64,000 nucleotides of DNA from Cephalotus follicularis (lineage: Eukaryota > Streptophyta > Magnoliopsida > Oxalidales > Cephalotaceae), in contig BDDD01001620.1 of the NCBI GenBank assembly GCA_001972305.1, positions 1 through 64,000 on the forward strand, in the 5' to 3' direction. Below the pieces are notes generated by a model. It saw only the letters and a program-made list of their open reading frames with translations, ran no database searches and was not told the DNA's origin. Shown one piece after another: positions 43,680-54,959 of this stretch (its first letter is position 1; each line of letters opens with the position of its first letter). Both the position numbers and the translations under genes were made by a program.

Positions 43680-45178
43680 CCACGGTCTACCCAATAACAT
43701 ATGACAAGCGTTCATTGGCACCACATCACACCAAAGCTCGTCATGGTATTTCTGGCCAATCGAAAACTATACAAGACAACGCTTATCCACTTTCACTTCA
43801 TAACCTTTCCGAAACCACAAAAGTTTATATGGTCGTGGATGCTTCTCTCTTTTCAAACCCAACTTCTCTACCATGGTTTCTGAAACCACATTCTCGCAAC
43901 TCCCTCCATCAATAATCACATTTCAAGTCTTCCCCTTCGATGTACACTTTGTATGAAAAATGTTGTTCCTCAACCATTGGTCTTCTTCACTAACAACAAC
44001 ATTAAGTATACGACGAAGCACTAAGGATTCCCCCTGGTCTGCATAAATAATTTCTCCATTTTCACTCGATTCACTCTACTCCTCGTACAACTCATCCAAC
44101 TTTGTCCCACTCTCCTTCGCAATAAGAGTTATAATACTTCGATTCGGGCAATCTGCAATGAAATGCCCTAGTCCTTGGCACTTGTAGCATCACTTCAACT
44201 TCGAATTAGTCTGATTAGACCTGGAAGCCTGGTCCTTTTTGGGTATTGGTTTCGCAACTGTCGGTACTAATTTGGTGGACGTAGTGCCACCCTGACTACC
44301 AATCGGATATTTACCCCAAGAACGACCCAAAACTCGAGAACTATGGCTCTTTGACTGGGCCTGTTTCTTGACCTTCAATGCAAGCCTACAAACATCCTCG
44401 TACGTCCAGTATTGCTGTAACTGTATGACATCTGAGATCTCGTACCTCAAACTACCTAGATAGCGAGCAATAACCTGTCTTCTTCCTCCGCTGCATCACA
44501 CCTCATCCTCAACCTGTCAAATTCATTCGTAAAATCCTCAACCGACATACCACGTTGCTTGATGCCATGGTACTCGATAGAGGCCTCATGCCTATAGTGT
44601 TCTGATAGAAATTTTTGTCGCAATAATTTTTTCATTTTATCCCAAGTGGCAATTTTTTGTTTACCCTCCTTAGCCCGCTGTTTCTTAACATGCTCCCACC
44701 ATATCGACGCATGTTTTCTCAATTTAATAGCCACTAACTTAACCTTTTCACTCTTCATGAAATCTTTTAAATCAAAAACCCATTCAACAGTGTTAAGCCA
44801 ATCAATAAATTCGTCAGGATGAGCCTTACCTTCGAATTCAGGAATCTCAATTTTCATGCCGATATTCCGCGACTTACCTCGTTGGTCTCTTGGTTGAAAT
44901 CCCCGATTTCGCCCATGTCTCTGTCCAGGGAAAGGATTGAAATTGACTTCCTCAACATCGGTATCACCCTCTGACTCCGAGCCTCCGTACGTCGGGTTCT
45001 CTAACTGCGTGATACGCTGCAGGAGTTCTTAGTTTTGCTTCCTCAATTCTTCGATCTCCACATCTCTCAAATCCTGTAAGTTCGGTGGCTATTGCTGATC
45101 ATCACTGTCAAGATTGGCTCCACATCCCCGACCTCTTCGACCACGCCTACCACGATCGCGAACCTATTCTTCCATGCT
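43680..45178 (-). pseudogene. Second gypsy family: gag, zinc knuckle and protease start, broken
   Basis: Minus strand. The first ATG near 45178 gives MEE, a stop, then RDRGRRGRRGRG and a coiled part ELRKQN, with further stops. From 44857 the gag core is open: MKIEIPEFEGKAHPDEFIDW, KLRKHASIWWEHVKKQR, KMKKLLRQKFLSEHYRHEAS. It continues at 44450-44190 (YEISDVIQLQQYWTYEDVCR). After a TGA comes a CCHC knuckle CYKCQGLGHFIADC (about 44185-44145), then a protease start VIIDGGSCENVVSETMV near 43900. This is the standard gag of another plant gypsy group. Multiple stops show decay, and reverse transcriptase is missing. It is unrelated in sequence to the gag at 41988 and 63021. Confidence 0.85.
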
Positions 45179-45189
45179 CTAATACCAAA
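45179..45189 (-). other. Primer binding site of the second gypsy relic
   Basis: On the minus strand TTTGGTATTAGAGCATGG directly follows the LTR. It is one base different from the common TGGTATCAGAGC initiator-Met primer site. Confidence 0.75.
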
Positions 45190-45624
45190 TGATGCAGGAA
45201 AACCAAAAGAAATTGAACGCCCAAATCACAATAACGACAATCCCTTATCGCAATAAACTCAAGATCGTTTTGGGAGAAAGGAGTCTATTCCAGACTTGTA
45301 ACTGTAATTATATTTTTCTCAATAAAACTGCCTAAAATAACTTACAATGAAGTATTTATATTGTCTGCAAAAAGAAACCATAAAACGACTTAAAACACAA
45401 TTTTTAGAAATTTGTAATTACACCCCTAAAAATATAAATATGATAAATTGACCCACTAAACGATCTCGAAACGCTAATTTACCCCAAAAATCAAAGCATA
45501 GCTGTGAGTATTAATCAGCGGCTCGTTCCAATCAACCGGCCAAGTTCCGTTTCATTCTAACAGACGACCCCATACCCTGACAACCCATTTTGCCGAAAAA
45601 CTGTACTATTCACTCTATGCATCA
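45190..45624 (-). repeat. LTR of the second gypsy relic, 435 bp
   Basis: Plus-strand ends TGATGCAGG (45190) and CTATGCATCA (45624) form perfect TGATGCA/TGCATCA inverted ends. It is non-coding and next to the primer site, so it is the 5' LTR of the minus-strand relic. The partner LTR is not in the window. Confidence 0.75.
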
Positions 45625-46599
45625 TCTTTTAATGTTGATTTTTTGTAGTAGATTTATAGGATGTTTTTTTAAGGCTTATATTTGTGCAGAGGATGTTTTT
45701 GATGATGACAATAATAATAGAGCGTTTGATTAATAAGTGTCTTAAAAAGAGAGATAAATATATAATACTCAGTTTTCAATACACTTAATTTATAATATAT
45801 ATTAAAAATTATGTTTATTTTATATATGTGTTTCTTTCTTCTTACTTACAAACATTTATTAACCATACCCATAATAATATTTCATTACCTCACATAAAAC
45901 TTATAGCGCGAATCGAATGTATTGCTCATACTCTGTGTTTTTCTTTGTCGGTATACCTTTTGAATGAAAGTGAAACTTTAGGCTTCCAATTGATGAGTAT
46001 GAGAACAGTTCTATCACAAATGATATTGACACAATTTTTTTTTTATTTTTTTATAATTGTGATATAGGAGAAATACCACAAATTTAGTAAGTTTTTCTAT
46101 CTATATTATTTCATATCATAATTATCAGAATTAGATTGGTGAGTGAATTGGTTGAGGTTCTAGGTCAATGGATCAATGTTCTAATCGATGAGTCAATGAG
46201 TCAATTAATAAATTAATTTTAAAATAAAAAAAACATTGACTTGACTAGTTCGATATGATCTGGGTCAGTTTACCTGTTTAATCGACTCGAGTCAATCCCA
46301 AATTACCGATTTGATTGACCGGATCAATCAGGTTGATCAATTCAACCCTGATTTAACTACAAAAATAGTCTAATGCATAACTCGAATTGATTCACCGGTC
46401 GATCATATTCAAATTTAATAACACTACTTCATATTCTTATTATTTTGTTTCTCTAATTCACCTGCCTACGATCTTTTATGTTGGTCACTAACCCCAAGCA
46501 TAAATGAACCCAATATTATTAAAGGGTTGTTCATGGAGGAGACCTACTCAAGCTTTTTAATATCATAGGATGATGTGTCAATTGAATAATTAATAGTAT
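45625..46599. other. Intergenic
   Basis: AT-rich. The block at 46130-46390 has many short inverted repeats of the kind GGTCAATGGATCAAT / GATTGACCGGATCAATC, suggesting a degraded foldback or MITE. No gene is seen. Confidence 0.4.
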
Positions 46600-47385
46600 C
46601 ATGTGCCCCCGCCCTCTTGGCCTTATCCTCCCTCACTCTAGGCCTTATCCCCCTTTGATCCTCCTTTGTGCACCCGCCCTCTTGTCCCCTCTTCAAATAT
46701 CCCCCTTGATTTGGAGAGTCCCTTTAGTTCCGACTCCACCTCCCCTACCTTTTGTTTCTCCCCTTCCGAGGCCTTTTCTAGTCCCGAGGCCTTTTCTAGT
46801 CCTTCGGTGTCCTCTACACCGCGTGACCTTGCTTGTACTGTCTCCTTGCTTGGGGGTCAAATTTTGACCCTTCCAAAATTTTCCTCCAAGCCTATTCGCA
46901 TCTCTAGCCCTGATGTGTCACCCTCGTCCCTCTCCCCTCCTGTGTCCTCCATCCCCTTCTACCCCGGTTCTATCCCTCCGTCCCCTCCCTACCCTGTCTG
47001 CCTTCTTCACAAAGCAGACAACTTCAGTTCGGAACCTTCTGTTTCGGACTCTCGTTGTATACCTCCTCCTTTTTACCCCAAACAGACTAGGAAATCCACC
47101 CGTCCTCGGAAGAGCAACACCCGCTATTTGGAGGACTCGTCCCCTGAAGGCCCTGGTTGATTTCTGTGTTGGTTTGCTAGGTTTTTGTCTTTGGTTCTTC
47201 CTTTTGTTTTGAACCAAGTTGATTCGTGTCAGTTTGCTTTTTTTTACCTTGGTTCTTTGCTTTGCTTGGAACCTAGTGGATACTTTTTTTCTCTTTTCAT
47301 GTTTCTTTTCGGGGTTATGACTATCCTCTACCTCTTGTACTTTTTATTTTAGTAATATAGTTTTTATTACAAAAAAAAAATGAAA
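46600..47385 (+). mobile_element. Retroposon-like segment with poly(A) tail
   Basis: A pyrimidine-rich segment that is unusually GC-rich for the region. It has a Pro/Ser-rich reading frame (46666-47160, ending KQTRKSTRPRKSNTRYLEDS and a stop), a T-rich 3' part ending CTTTTTATTTTAGTAATATAG, and an A run at 47371. This layout fits the 3' end of a LINE or another retroposed copy. No reverse transcriptase is present and target duplications were not found. It is transcribed, if at all, from the plus strand. Identity of the protein part is unknown. Confidence 0.4.
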
Positions 47386-47684
47386 AAGGTATTAAAATTG
47401 AAAGTAATATTTTAAAGGAACAGGGGACATATCGAATGTGAGCTCAAATAAAAGACATTATCTCTCGCGGTCAACACGCGTCAAACATCAACCATCTTCT
47501 GCTCTCTCCCTCTCTATCCGGTCACACCCAAACAAATGGCCACCCCAACCTTTCCCATTTTCAGCTAGACAGTGCCATAATGGCTTTACTGACCTGAGCC
47601 GATTGTTGTGACCTGGTAACCATTCTTTCCCTCTCCGTATCTGCTTCTTCTCTTTCCTTTCTTATACATCTGCTTGTTCTCCTT
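47386..47684. other. Intergenic
   Basis: No supported feature. A minus-strand ORF overlapping 47561-47932 is a shadow of the calmodulin-binding relic on the other strand. Confidence 0.4.
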
Positions 47685-47869
47685 AATGAAGCAAAGCCTG
47701 AAGCAGTAAATGTGGTGGCTAGTCGCCAAGTGAGACAAGGCAAGAAGGAGTCTCCAGGTGCATACAATGATGCATTGAGAAGACAACAAGTAAGCTGATT
47801 GAGAAGAGAAAGAACAAGGTGAAAGCACTTGTTGGGGCATTTGAGACTGTCATAGATTATTCCAAATGA
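47685..47869 (+). pseudogene. Relic of a plant calmodulin-binding domain protein (C-terminus)
   Basis: Plus-strand reading gives NEAKPEAVNVVASRQVRQGK, KESPGAYNDALR, then after a one-base deletion at about 47785 TTSKLIEKRKNKVKALVGAF, ETVIDYSK and a stop (TGA 47867-47869). The K-VKALVGAFETV sequence is the hallmark of the plant calmodulin-binding domain (Pfam PF07839) found at the C-terminus of large plant CaM-binding proteins. Only this end is present and it is frameshifted, so it is a fragment of a gene that once lay here or was moved here. Confidence 0.75.
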
Positions 47870-48889
47870 TGAAATTGATTGATGAGAGTAATCACTTTTT
47901 TTTTTTGTGTGTGTTGACATAGAGGCTGCCATTACCTTTGTTCGTCATTCTTCTTTCTCTTTTTTTGACATTGATGTAATTATGCACATTTCTAGTCACT
48001 GATCTCATCTATTTTTCAATCTCCATTGTAATTAATATTATAAAAACAACAAGAAGTGTTGTACCTTGTGAAAGAAATATATAATACACTGCATATAAAC
48101 ATTTGTTATATATGTAAATTGATACATAATAAATGACTGCAATATTGCTAATAGTATAAGGAACAGATACTGCACTCTACATCAAACCCAAACCCAAATA
48201 TAGGTGATGGTAAATGATGGAAGTGATACATTTCATACAACACACAAATGTTTTTTGCATAAATCAAATTTTGTACTAAACTGAAAGCAGGAAAATCTGC
48301 TCACAAAATTCACACGGCAACAAGAGCCCTCAAGAGTAGAGTAATTAAGAGAACCAAAAAAAAAAAAAATAGTAACACTAGCTAAGCTACTGCAATATCA
48401 TATGCCATAAGACTAAATTTTTGACGGCAACAGTCCCAAGATTACACAACCAGATTCTAATAAATGATTTTCGTATTACAAGTACATGCAATATTCATTA
48501 ACCATCATGTCATAATGATTTCCATATTTTACTCTAGTCAATTTCATGATGAAATCTTTATGTTCAAATATGAGGATAAATGCAAAACTTATGATTTTAT
48601 CTCTTGATAACATTTTTGAGATTTAACATACCTTGTTATATTTTGTAAGAATAGTAACCTGAGTTGGTTTGTTGTGCTCTTTACATGTTTCTTATGATAA
48701 TCATTTGTTGTGGTTATTCTACGTTAATTTGTCAATCATTGTTGGTGCATGTAAAAGAATTGAATTGCACAAGTATATTTTTTAATATGAGGTCTATTTG
48801 TACAAGTTTATTGTCTAATATTATGGATCTAGGGTGTTATGAGTATCCGTATCACCTTAACGATTTGTTATCTTAAGTTGTTGGTCAAT
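47870..48889. other. Intergenic, AT-rich
   Basis: No gene is seen. Contains an A run at about 48355. Confidence 0.5.
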
Positions 48890-49575
48890 TAATTAGGGAT
48901 GAGGAGCAACATATTGTTGAGCCTTCAGAATGTGACGAGAGAAATGATGACAATGAGGGTGGTATCAGAGATTCATTTGTTGTGAAACGACATTTCTTAA
49001 TCAAGAGTTTGATACTCTTAACGATGCATACATTTTTATAATTGTTATGCGTTACATAAAGGATTTAGTGAAAGAAAGTCATCGAGTCATAGGTGGGAAT
49101 TGAACTGGAAGAGATTTGTCTGTGGCAAAGTGGTATTTAAAAGGTCGAAGACTGAAAAGTGAATGAGGGTGAAGAATGTTGTCAATGTGAAACTAGAAAA
49201 AGGTGTATGGCTAGCTTGAATGTACGATGGAGACAACATGGAAAGTGGGTTGTAACAAGCTTTGAAGGAGAACATTGTCATACTCTTGATACTCCAAGGA
49301 GATTCAAGAAGTATCGTTCTCACAATGTATCTCACAAAACTCCTCTAGCTAAGAACTTGATGGACCAATTTCATAATAATACGTTTGGGCTATCAAGATT
49401 TGCTAAAGCCATTAATGTCACGAGCGGTATTACTAGTGTTACTAGGCAACATGTAGTGGAACATCTCATACAAGATCGAATGAATAACGCTGGGCAGGCA
49501 GGGGTCTTAATAGCAATGTATTTCCATAAACAAATGCAATCAGATCATAAAAGTGATAACTGGGTTTATTCCTAG
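48890..49575 (+). pseudogene. FAR1/FHY3-type (MULE-derived) protein relic
   Basis: Pieces in different frames follow the FAR1 DNA-binding domain order. FDTLNDAY and then YNCYALHKGFSERKSS lie at about 49008-49085, NWKRFVCGKVVFKRSK at about 49100-49150, and ETRKRCMASLNVRWRQHGKW then VVTSFEGEHCHTLDTPRR at 49190-49310. The C-terminal part is YRSHNVSHKTPLAKNLMDQF and HVVEHLIQDRMNNAGQAGV. The domain's C-to-H zinc ligands (CETRKRC, EGEHCH) are partly recognisable. Frameshifts and stops show it is dead. FAR1 proteins descend from Mutator-like transposases, so this may be either a host gene copy or a transposase remnant. Confidence 0.7.
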
Positions 49576-49647
49576 GTTTTAAAGTTGATATAGTATGGGT
49601 AAAGGAAATATCAATAGTAATGATTAGCCAATCTTTGTGACTAACCT

Positions 49648-50140
49648 AGAGTTGTGTCCTGCCTTCGGGAAGTTAGATGTCATCGTCTTAGAGTTGTGTG
49701 CCACCTTTGGGGGACTTGAGACCCATGTTAGCCACTATCAATGGAACGATAGAAGACTGTTGTATAATCCTTGAGTTGTGTTCCACCTTCGGGGGGATTT
49801 AGACTTGTATAACCCTAGAGCTGTGTGCCACATTTGGGAGGGTTTATAAATATATGTATAGTGAAACCACGTAACTAATCTTAGAGCTGTGTGCCGCTTT
49901 CGGGAGATTAGTTATTTTCTTCCTAGAGTTGTGCGTCACATTTGGGGGACTTGAGACTTACGTGCGCTATTGAAAGTGTTTGATTAATTGATATGACTTG
50001 GATTGAGTATATCCGTAACTAGTTGAGCTCCTATTGGTACTACCTATAGGCTATTAGTTCTACTTGAACTTACCATCTACGGTAGACAATTGAATGTTCT
50101 AAGCCTTGAGTTGAGTGTCACCTTTATGGGGGTTTATACT
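49648..50140. repeat. Seven spaced copies of a 27-30 bp motif
   Basis: Core AGAGTTGTGTGCCACCTTTG followed by a run of G. Copies start at about 49648, 49690, 49772, 49817, 49883, 49924 and 50107, all on the plus strand, with spacing of 41 to 183 bp. Most start right after CTT or CCT. Confidence 0.8.
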
Positions 50141-51337
50141 TAATGATATTGATTATTTGGTTAACTACTTATATATGTTGGTATGGAATAATGTATATAT
50201 CTAGCTAACCGTCCTATTGTCTGATAGATAGATGAATATGGGTGTACTATATATATGGATTCTTTGACCAGAATTGTTCACGCATATTATCATGTCATGC
50301 ATTGATATCTGCGATATTTGTTCATATCATCAACATAGAGGTTGTGTTTCTGCGATGCTTTTGGGCTGACCCACTTTTTGGGATGAGACATCTTTATGTG
50401 TTTAGACACAGATGGATTAGGGGCTAATGGCAGTAGACATGGACAGGGAGATCAATGATAGTACATATGCTTGGATACAAGGATGCTGTTGAATTATGGA
50501 TTTTACGTTTTAATGTATAAGTTTTGTATGAGATTGAACTGAAAGGAATAGTAAAAGATTATATGAATTGTACTGAACTGTAAGGATTTGTAAGGATAAT
50601 TTTGAATGGTTTAATGTTTAAGAATATATTGAATAGACGCAAACACATGTGTTAAAGTATTAAGTTTGTATGATTTTTCGCTGAATAGATCGAGTAGGGT
50701 TTAACTAGTAGCCAACTCATAGATTAAGTAATTAATTGGATATTAGTGATGTCTCAAGGCCTCCTATAGACTCGGGATGTCACAGATTAGGGTGACCGCT
50801 TGTTTGGTGACCAGATAGAGAGGGAGAGATGTTATTGGGGTGGCCGTTTGTTTAGTTATGGCCGGATAGAGAGGGAGAGATGCTGTCGTTGAGAGAGTGG
50901 AAGATGGTTATGGAGATAGAGGAAGTGTCAAGAGAGATAAATGGGAAAGTTGAGAGAAAGTTTTGATGTTTGAGAGAGAAAGTTCAATGGGTAGGAGGTC
51001 GTACTTTTTTATGTGTTAACCTTGAGAGTTAAAGCAAATATTCCGATGTTTTAATATATACACCTATAATTATATACTGACATTTTATTTTTAGTTTAAC
51101 TTTTAACCTCTCATCGAAAGGAACAGTAAGAATAATGAAGTTGGAACGATTCTAGAATGTTTCTTGTTACATATGCCACTAGTAATAATGAAAGCATAAT
51201 TACTGCAATAAAAAGTAAAAGAAGTTGAGTACACTTGTTGTATCATAACATTATCTCCATAATTTCCACATTTTAGTAGAGCCAGCAAAAGAACAATCAT
51301 ATCATAATTGAAATAGATCCTCGATGTCTTCATGCCA
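50141..51337. other. Intergenic, with a two-unit tandem repeat
   Basis: No gene is supported. 50790-50888 holds two diverged copies of about 50 bp with GTGACCGCTTGTTTGG / GTGGCCGTTTGTTTAG and the shared GATAGAGAGGGAGAGATG. The last part is the 3' flank of the membrane-protein gene. Confidence 0.5.
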
Positions 51338-51772
51338 TCATGCACTGGCCCTAAGCTCTCCATCATAATCAGGCTTGGCTTCACCTCTGATGTCTCCACT
51401 TTCTGGCACTCTAAATATTCCTCTTGCTTCACCTCTCATGAAGTCTCCATTCTCCGCCACTTTGAATCCTCTTGGTTCCCCATTCCCAGCAGGTTTACCA
51501 GTTGGAATTCTGTCATCAAACCCGAATTCCAGGTCCCTTTTTTCCCTGTCTTTGGGACGAGAACTTTGCTTTTGTTTTGGAAGTTTCTCTTGTCGGAATC
51601 TCCTTGTACACATCCTTCCAAGGCAACAAGCTATAGCTGATATAACAACTATTACAGCCAGGACTATAAACACTGTCCCAAACGAGCCATTTGAATGTGA
51701 CGCCGCAGGCGGCGGTTGCCCTGTGACAGTGTTTGGGTAAACCATTACTTGCTGTTGTGGTTGAGAAGACAT
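51338..51772 (-). CDS. Small single-pass membrane protein of unknown function
   Basis: Complete ORF of 144 residues, minus strand, first ATG used. Residues 1-30 are Gln/Pro-rich with an SHSNGSFG stretch. Residues 32-52 (GTVFIVLAVIVVISAIACCL) form one clear membrane segment without a preceding cleavable signal. A basic stretch follows (GRMCTRRFRQ, then KLPKQKQSSRPKDREKRD), then a charged soluble tail with three similar short phrases: GEPRGFKVAENGDFMR, GEARGIFRVPESGDIR and GEAKPDYDGE. By the positive-inside rule the tail is cytosolic (inference). I recognise the general look of a plant protein family of unknown function but cannot name it. The frame is intact. Confidence 0.75.
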   Translation of the reverse strand: MSSQPQQQVMVYPNTVTGQPPPAASHSNGSFGTVFIVLAVIVVISAIACCLGRMCTRRFRQEKLPKQKQSSRPKDREKRDLEFGFDDRIPTGKPAGNGEPRGFKVAENGDFMRGEARGIFRVPESGDIRGEAKPDYDGELRASA

Positions 51773-54109
51773 TGGTTTCGAGTTTGGTTGTGAGGATGGA
51801 AAAGAAACTAGAGGTGGTTTGGGTTTTTAGTATGTGTGTGCAGCTCTTGTTCTTTGAGTGCAGTCAAAGGGGCACTTGTGCAAACTCATGTAACAAGCAA
51901 GCAAAGAAATTGCTTGTGAGGATGGGTTATGTATATTAGATTTTTAAAAATTTAACTGGGTTTTCTTCCATTTAATAAAGAAATAAACTTTCTTGGATAA
52001 AGGAAGACCACTAAAGATATTCCTCTTGCATTCTTTACTGCTGAAGAAGGGGCACTTGCACTTTGCTTTGATTGGTGAGAAAGAAGGATTTTGTAGCCTT
52101 TAGACAGCACAAACTCAAGTTACGTGTACATTTGCAGCGTTATAATATATTTTTAGTTTGATTTCAATCTCTTACGTGTCTTCAAGAAACTTTTTTTTTT
52201 TTTTCAAGTTAGAAATTAACGACTAGCATATTAGTGGTTGTGGGTTAACAAGAAGCAATTGCCTAACTACTGAAATCTAAGATATTTCTTATGTAATTAA
52301 GATGAATACTTTATTAGTATGCATTAATTGACTTTTTAGATTCCCTCTATATACAAAATGAAATAAAATCTTTATGGGACACGAACATAATCTAGGTTCG
52401 ATAAAGTGTAAGATGGTTAAATTATTGGTCCAATTTTGAAGGCTAGCAGCAAATTAGGGAAGGAAAAGAATGGATTAAACATTGGGATTTGGGATATAAC
52501 ATAATTTGCATACTTTTCCTATGCACATACTTATCTGCTTAATGGGGTCACCCTTGCTTGATTGTCGTCTTTATTCCTTTCTTTTTCAAAAGAAGTATTC
52601 TGCTAGAAAGGAGATTATATGAGCTTCATTGATTTCTTTCGGTGATTGGAGAAATTATATGATTAAATTGTAGCAGAAGCATGCAGTACTGTCTGAGTTC
52701 AACCTTACTTAGAACTCTGTAGTTAAACATTTTCTAGTTTCTTAGTTAATAATCTTGTTAATCGCAGATACGATAATTTTATAAGCGAAGGTAGTGCAGA
52801 CAAAATATTGGTTTCTGATTTTTAAAACCAGAACATTATTAATGTTATGAAACATCAATTATGATAGTATCGCAACTACGTTACTCTTATTTTTATTATT
52901 GTCAGTAATTAATGCCTTAAATTGTAAAATTATAATAGTAATTAACTGGAGAATATCCAATGATGTTGATGCCAATTAATAGATGTTGCTTGAAAATAGA
53001 AAGACAACAATATTATAACGTATCCTTTCTAAATAATTATGAAAATAATTATCATAATCAGCTCTTCAGTGATACGATTCTTGTATTAAATAAAGCATTC
53101 GAAATGGTGGGTTTCGTTACGTGGCATGCAGTGATGATTATAGAATAATAATAAAAAAATTCTTATTCTAGTTGAGTAGTTGTTGCATGCTCATATATAT
53201 TTTTCTTATGTGCACATCCTCACAACCAGGCACTTAGAGAATTTGTGGTTGCAAGTGCGGTGGAGAACTGCTAAAGTAGGGCAGATCATCTAGGTGTTTA
53301 GGAAGGCAAGAGTTCGGTGAATATTAGGCATGTTCCATATATATATCGAGTCCAATATGGATTTCATGAGACTTTTGTTAATGAAATTGTTTGATAGAAG
53401 TCAAAACCAGAACTGAAAACAACTTAGCTGATCAAGTAGAATATGGGTATCTAATTTAACCGAGAAAGCTCAATCAGGTAATGTATATATTTGCCCTGTG
53501 TTACAAACACACTTTCGAGGGAGGATTATTTATAACAAGAAATTCTCTCTCAAGATCTCCTATAATACACAAGAGACTAGAGTTTTTCGTCTTCTTCACC
53601 AACCTCTTCAACTTCATTAAAACAAATCCATGCCTAAAGACATAACATTATACAAACTATGCTCTCAATTGAAATCGAGGTCATAAACCTTAACCCCATC
53701 CACCCTAAAAACCCTAAAAAGCCTATCATGTGTAGTTATCTCCACTCTTCTCATACACATTAAGTTTAAACAAGCAAGCCTCCATTGTCTCACCAGGCCT
53801 CTTTGGTGTACCAACATCATTCATTATCTTCCTCGTCACATTATCATTATAAGCCACACATTTTCCACACTCGTTGGCCACCCCGACTTCGTCACCACCA
53901 CCAATACTCCAGCGAACCCTCCCTCTCAATTGCATATACAAACGCATCAATTCTTGAGTCAAACAGATTAATTGTACGTGAATTTACCATCTTGCACAAC
54001 ATTTCCACCTCTAAACAATGCATAATCAAAAGAAACATGCTTCAAACTGTTTAAGTAGATAATGTAAGGGTATAAATTGACCATTAAAGGTAATTTGGTA
54101 TCATGTAAG
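51773..54109. other. Intergenic; one unassigned short minus-strand ORF
   Basis: Mostly AT-rich. At 53726-53962 a 78-codon minus-strand ORF reads smoothly (ECGKCVAYNDNVTRKIMNDV, then GTPKRPGETMEACLFKLNVY). A neighbouring frame upstream also reads like protein (LFDSRIDAFVYAIEREGSLE), which suggests a frameshifted gene fragment. I do not recognise the family. Confidence 0.35.
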
Positions 54110-54562
54110 TGTTAGAATTAGGTGTTAACAAAATAAAGAACAAATATGACAAGATCATAATACTCACATAAAAAAAGAATATAAATAATAACAAAACTTA
54201 CAGTTTTGCAGAGTAGACACCTTAATGCGAAATCGTTATGAAAAATTTGATCTTCAATTGTCTCTCTAAACCGTAAAGATTATGGTTTTGAGTGTTTTCT
54301 TTGTCTCAAGAATTAGGAGAGAAGAATATGTTCAGATGACAACTGGGACCAAACACTATTGTATTTATAAGGGTTTGTCTTCCCATCAAAAACAGAAACC
54401 TAGGGTTCCATTATGCTATTGACGAAAATACACTTATAATATTGTAACGGTTTCATTAATGTTACTGTAACCGTAAACGTAAATGAAGTGACCAATAATT
54501 ACGTGACCTTGAAATATGGAGATAACCCAAAAGATCACTTAAGATTAAATATTAATCCAACA
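54110..54562 (-). repeat. Copia 3' LTR, 453 bp
   Basis: Plus-strand ends TGTTAGAATTAGG and AATCCAACA, so on the minus strand TGTTGGATT...TTCTAACA with good inverted ends. It includes a TATTTATAAGGG region compatible with a promoter. It is next to the purine tract of the same element. Confidence 0.8.
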
Positions 54563-54959
54563 TTCTCCTAATTGATCTCCGGGATGTTCCATGTTTTAAC
54601 ATAATGCTCACAAGTATTACAATATTCAATAGTCTGAATCCTGTTCAGTTAGAAACACTAATCTAAAACGATGTAGTCAAAGTGACTGACAATTATCACA
54701 AGACCCCCACCGATTATATTATTAGCACTCTTCCCAACATAGATCCACAAGCATAATAGATATGAATCAAGAGTTTACAAAATTGGTTACAATTAAACTC
54801 AATCATAAGGTCCAACCTTAAGAGTTTGGTTCATAAATTCTCATGTGCGTAGCAAAAGAGAAAACACAAACTATTTATTTCATAAAACCAAAATCAAGTC
54901 AAAATTGAGATCTCACATTAAGTGTATTAAACAATTATCACATACAAAATTAAAGACTA

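Noticed and set aside
47561..47932. Minus-strand ORF of 123 codons
   Set aside because: It is antisense to the recognisable calmodulin-binding relic, so a shadow frame.
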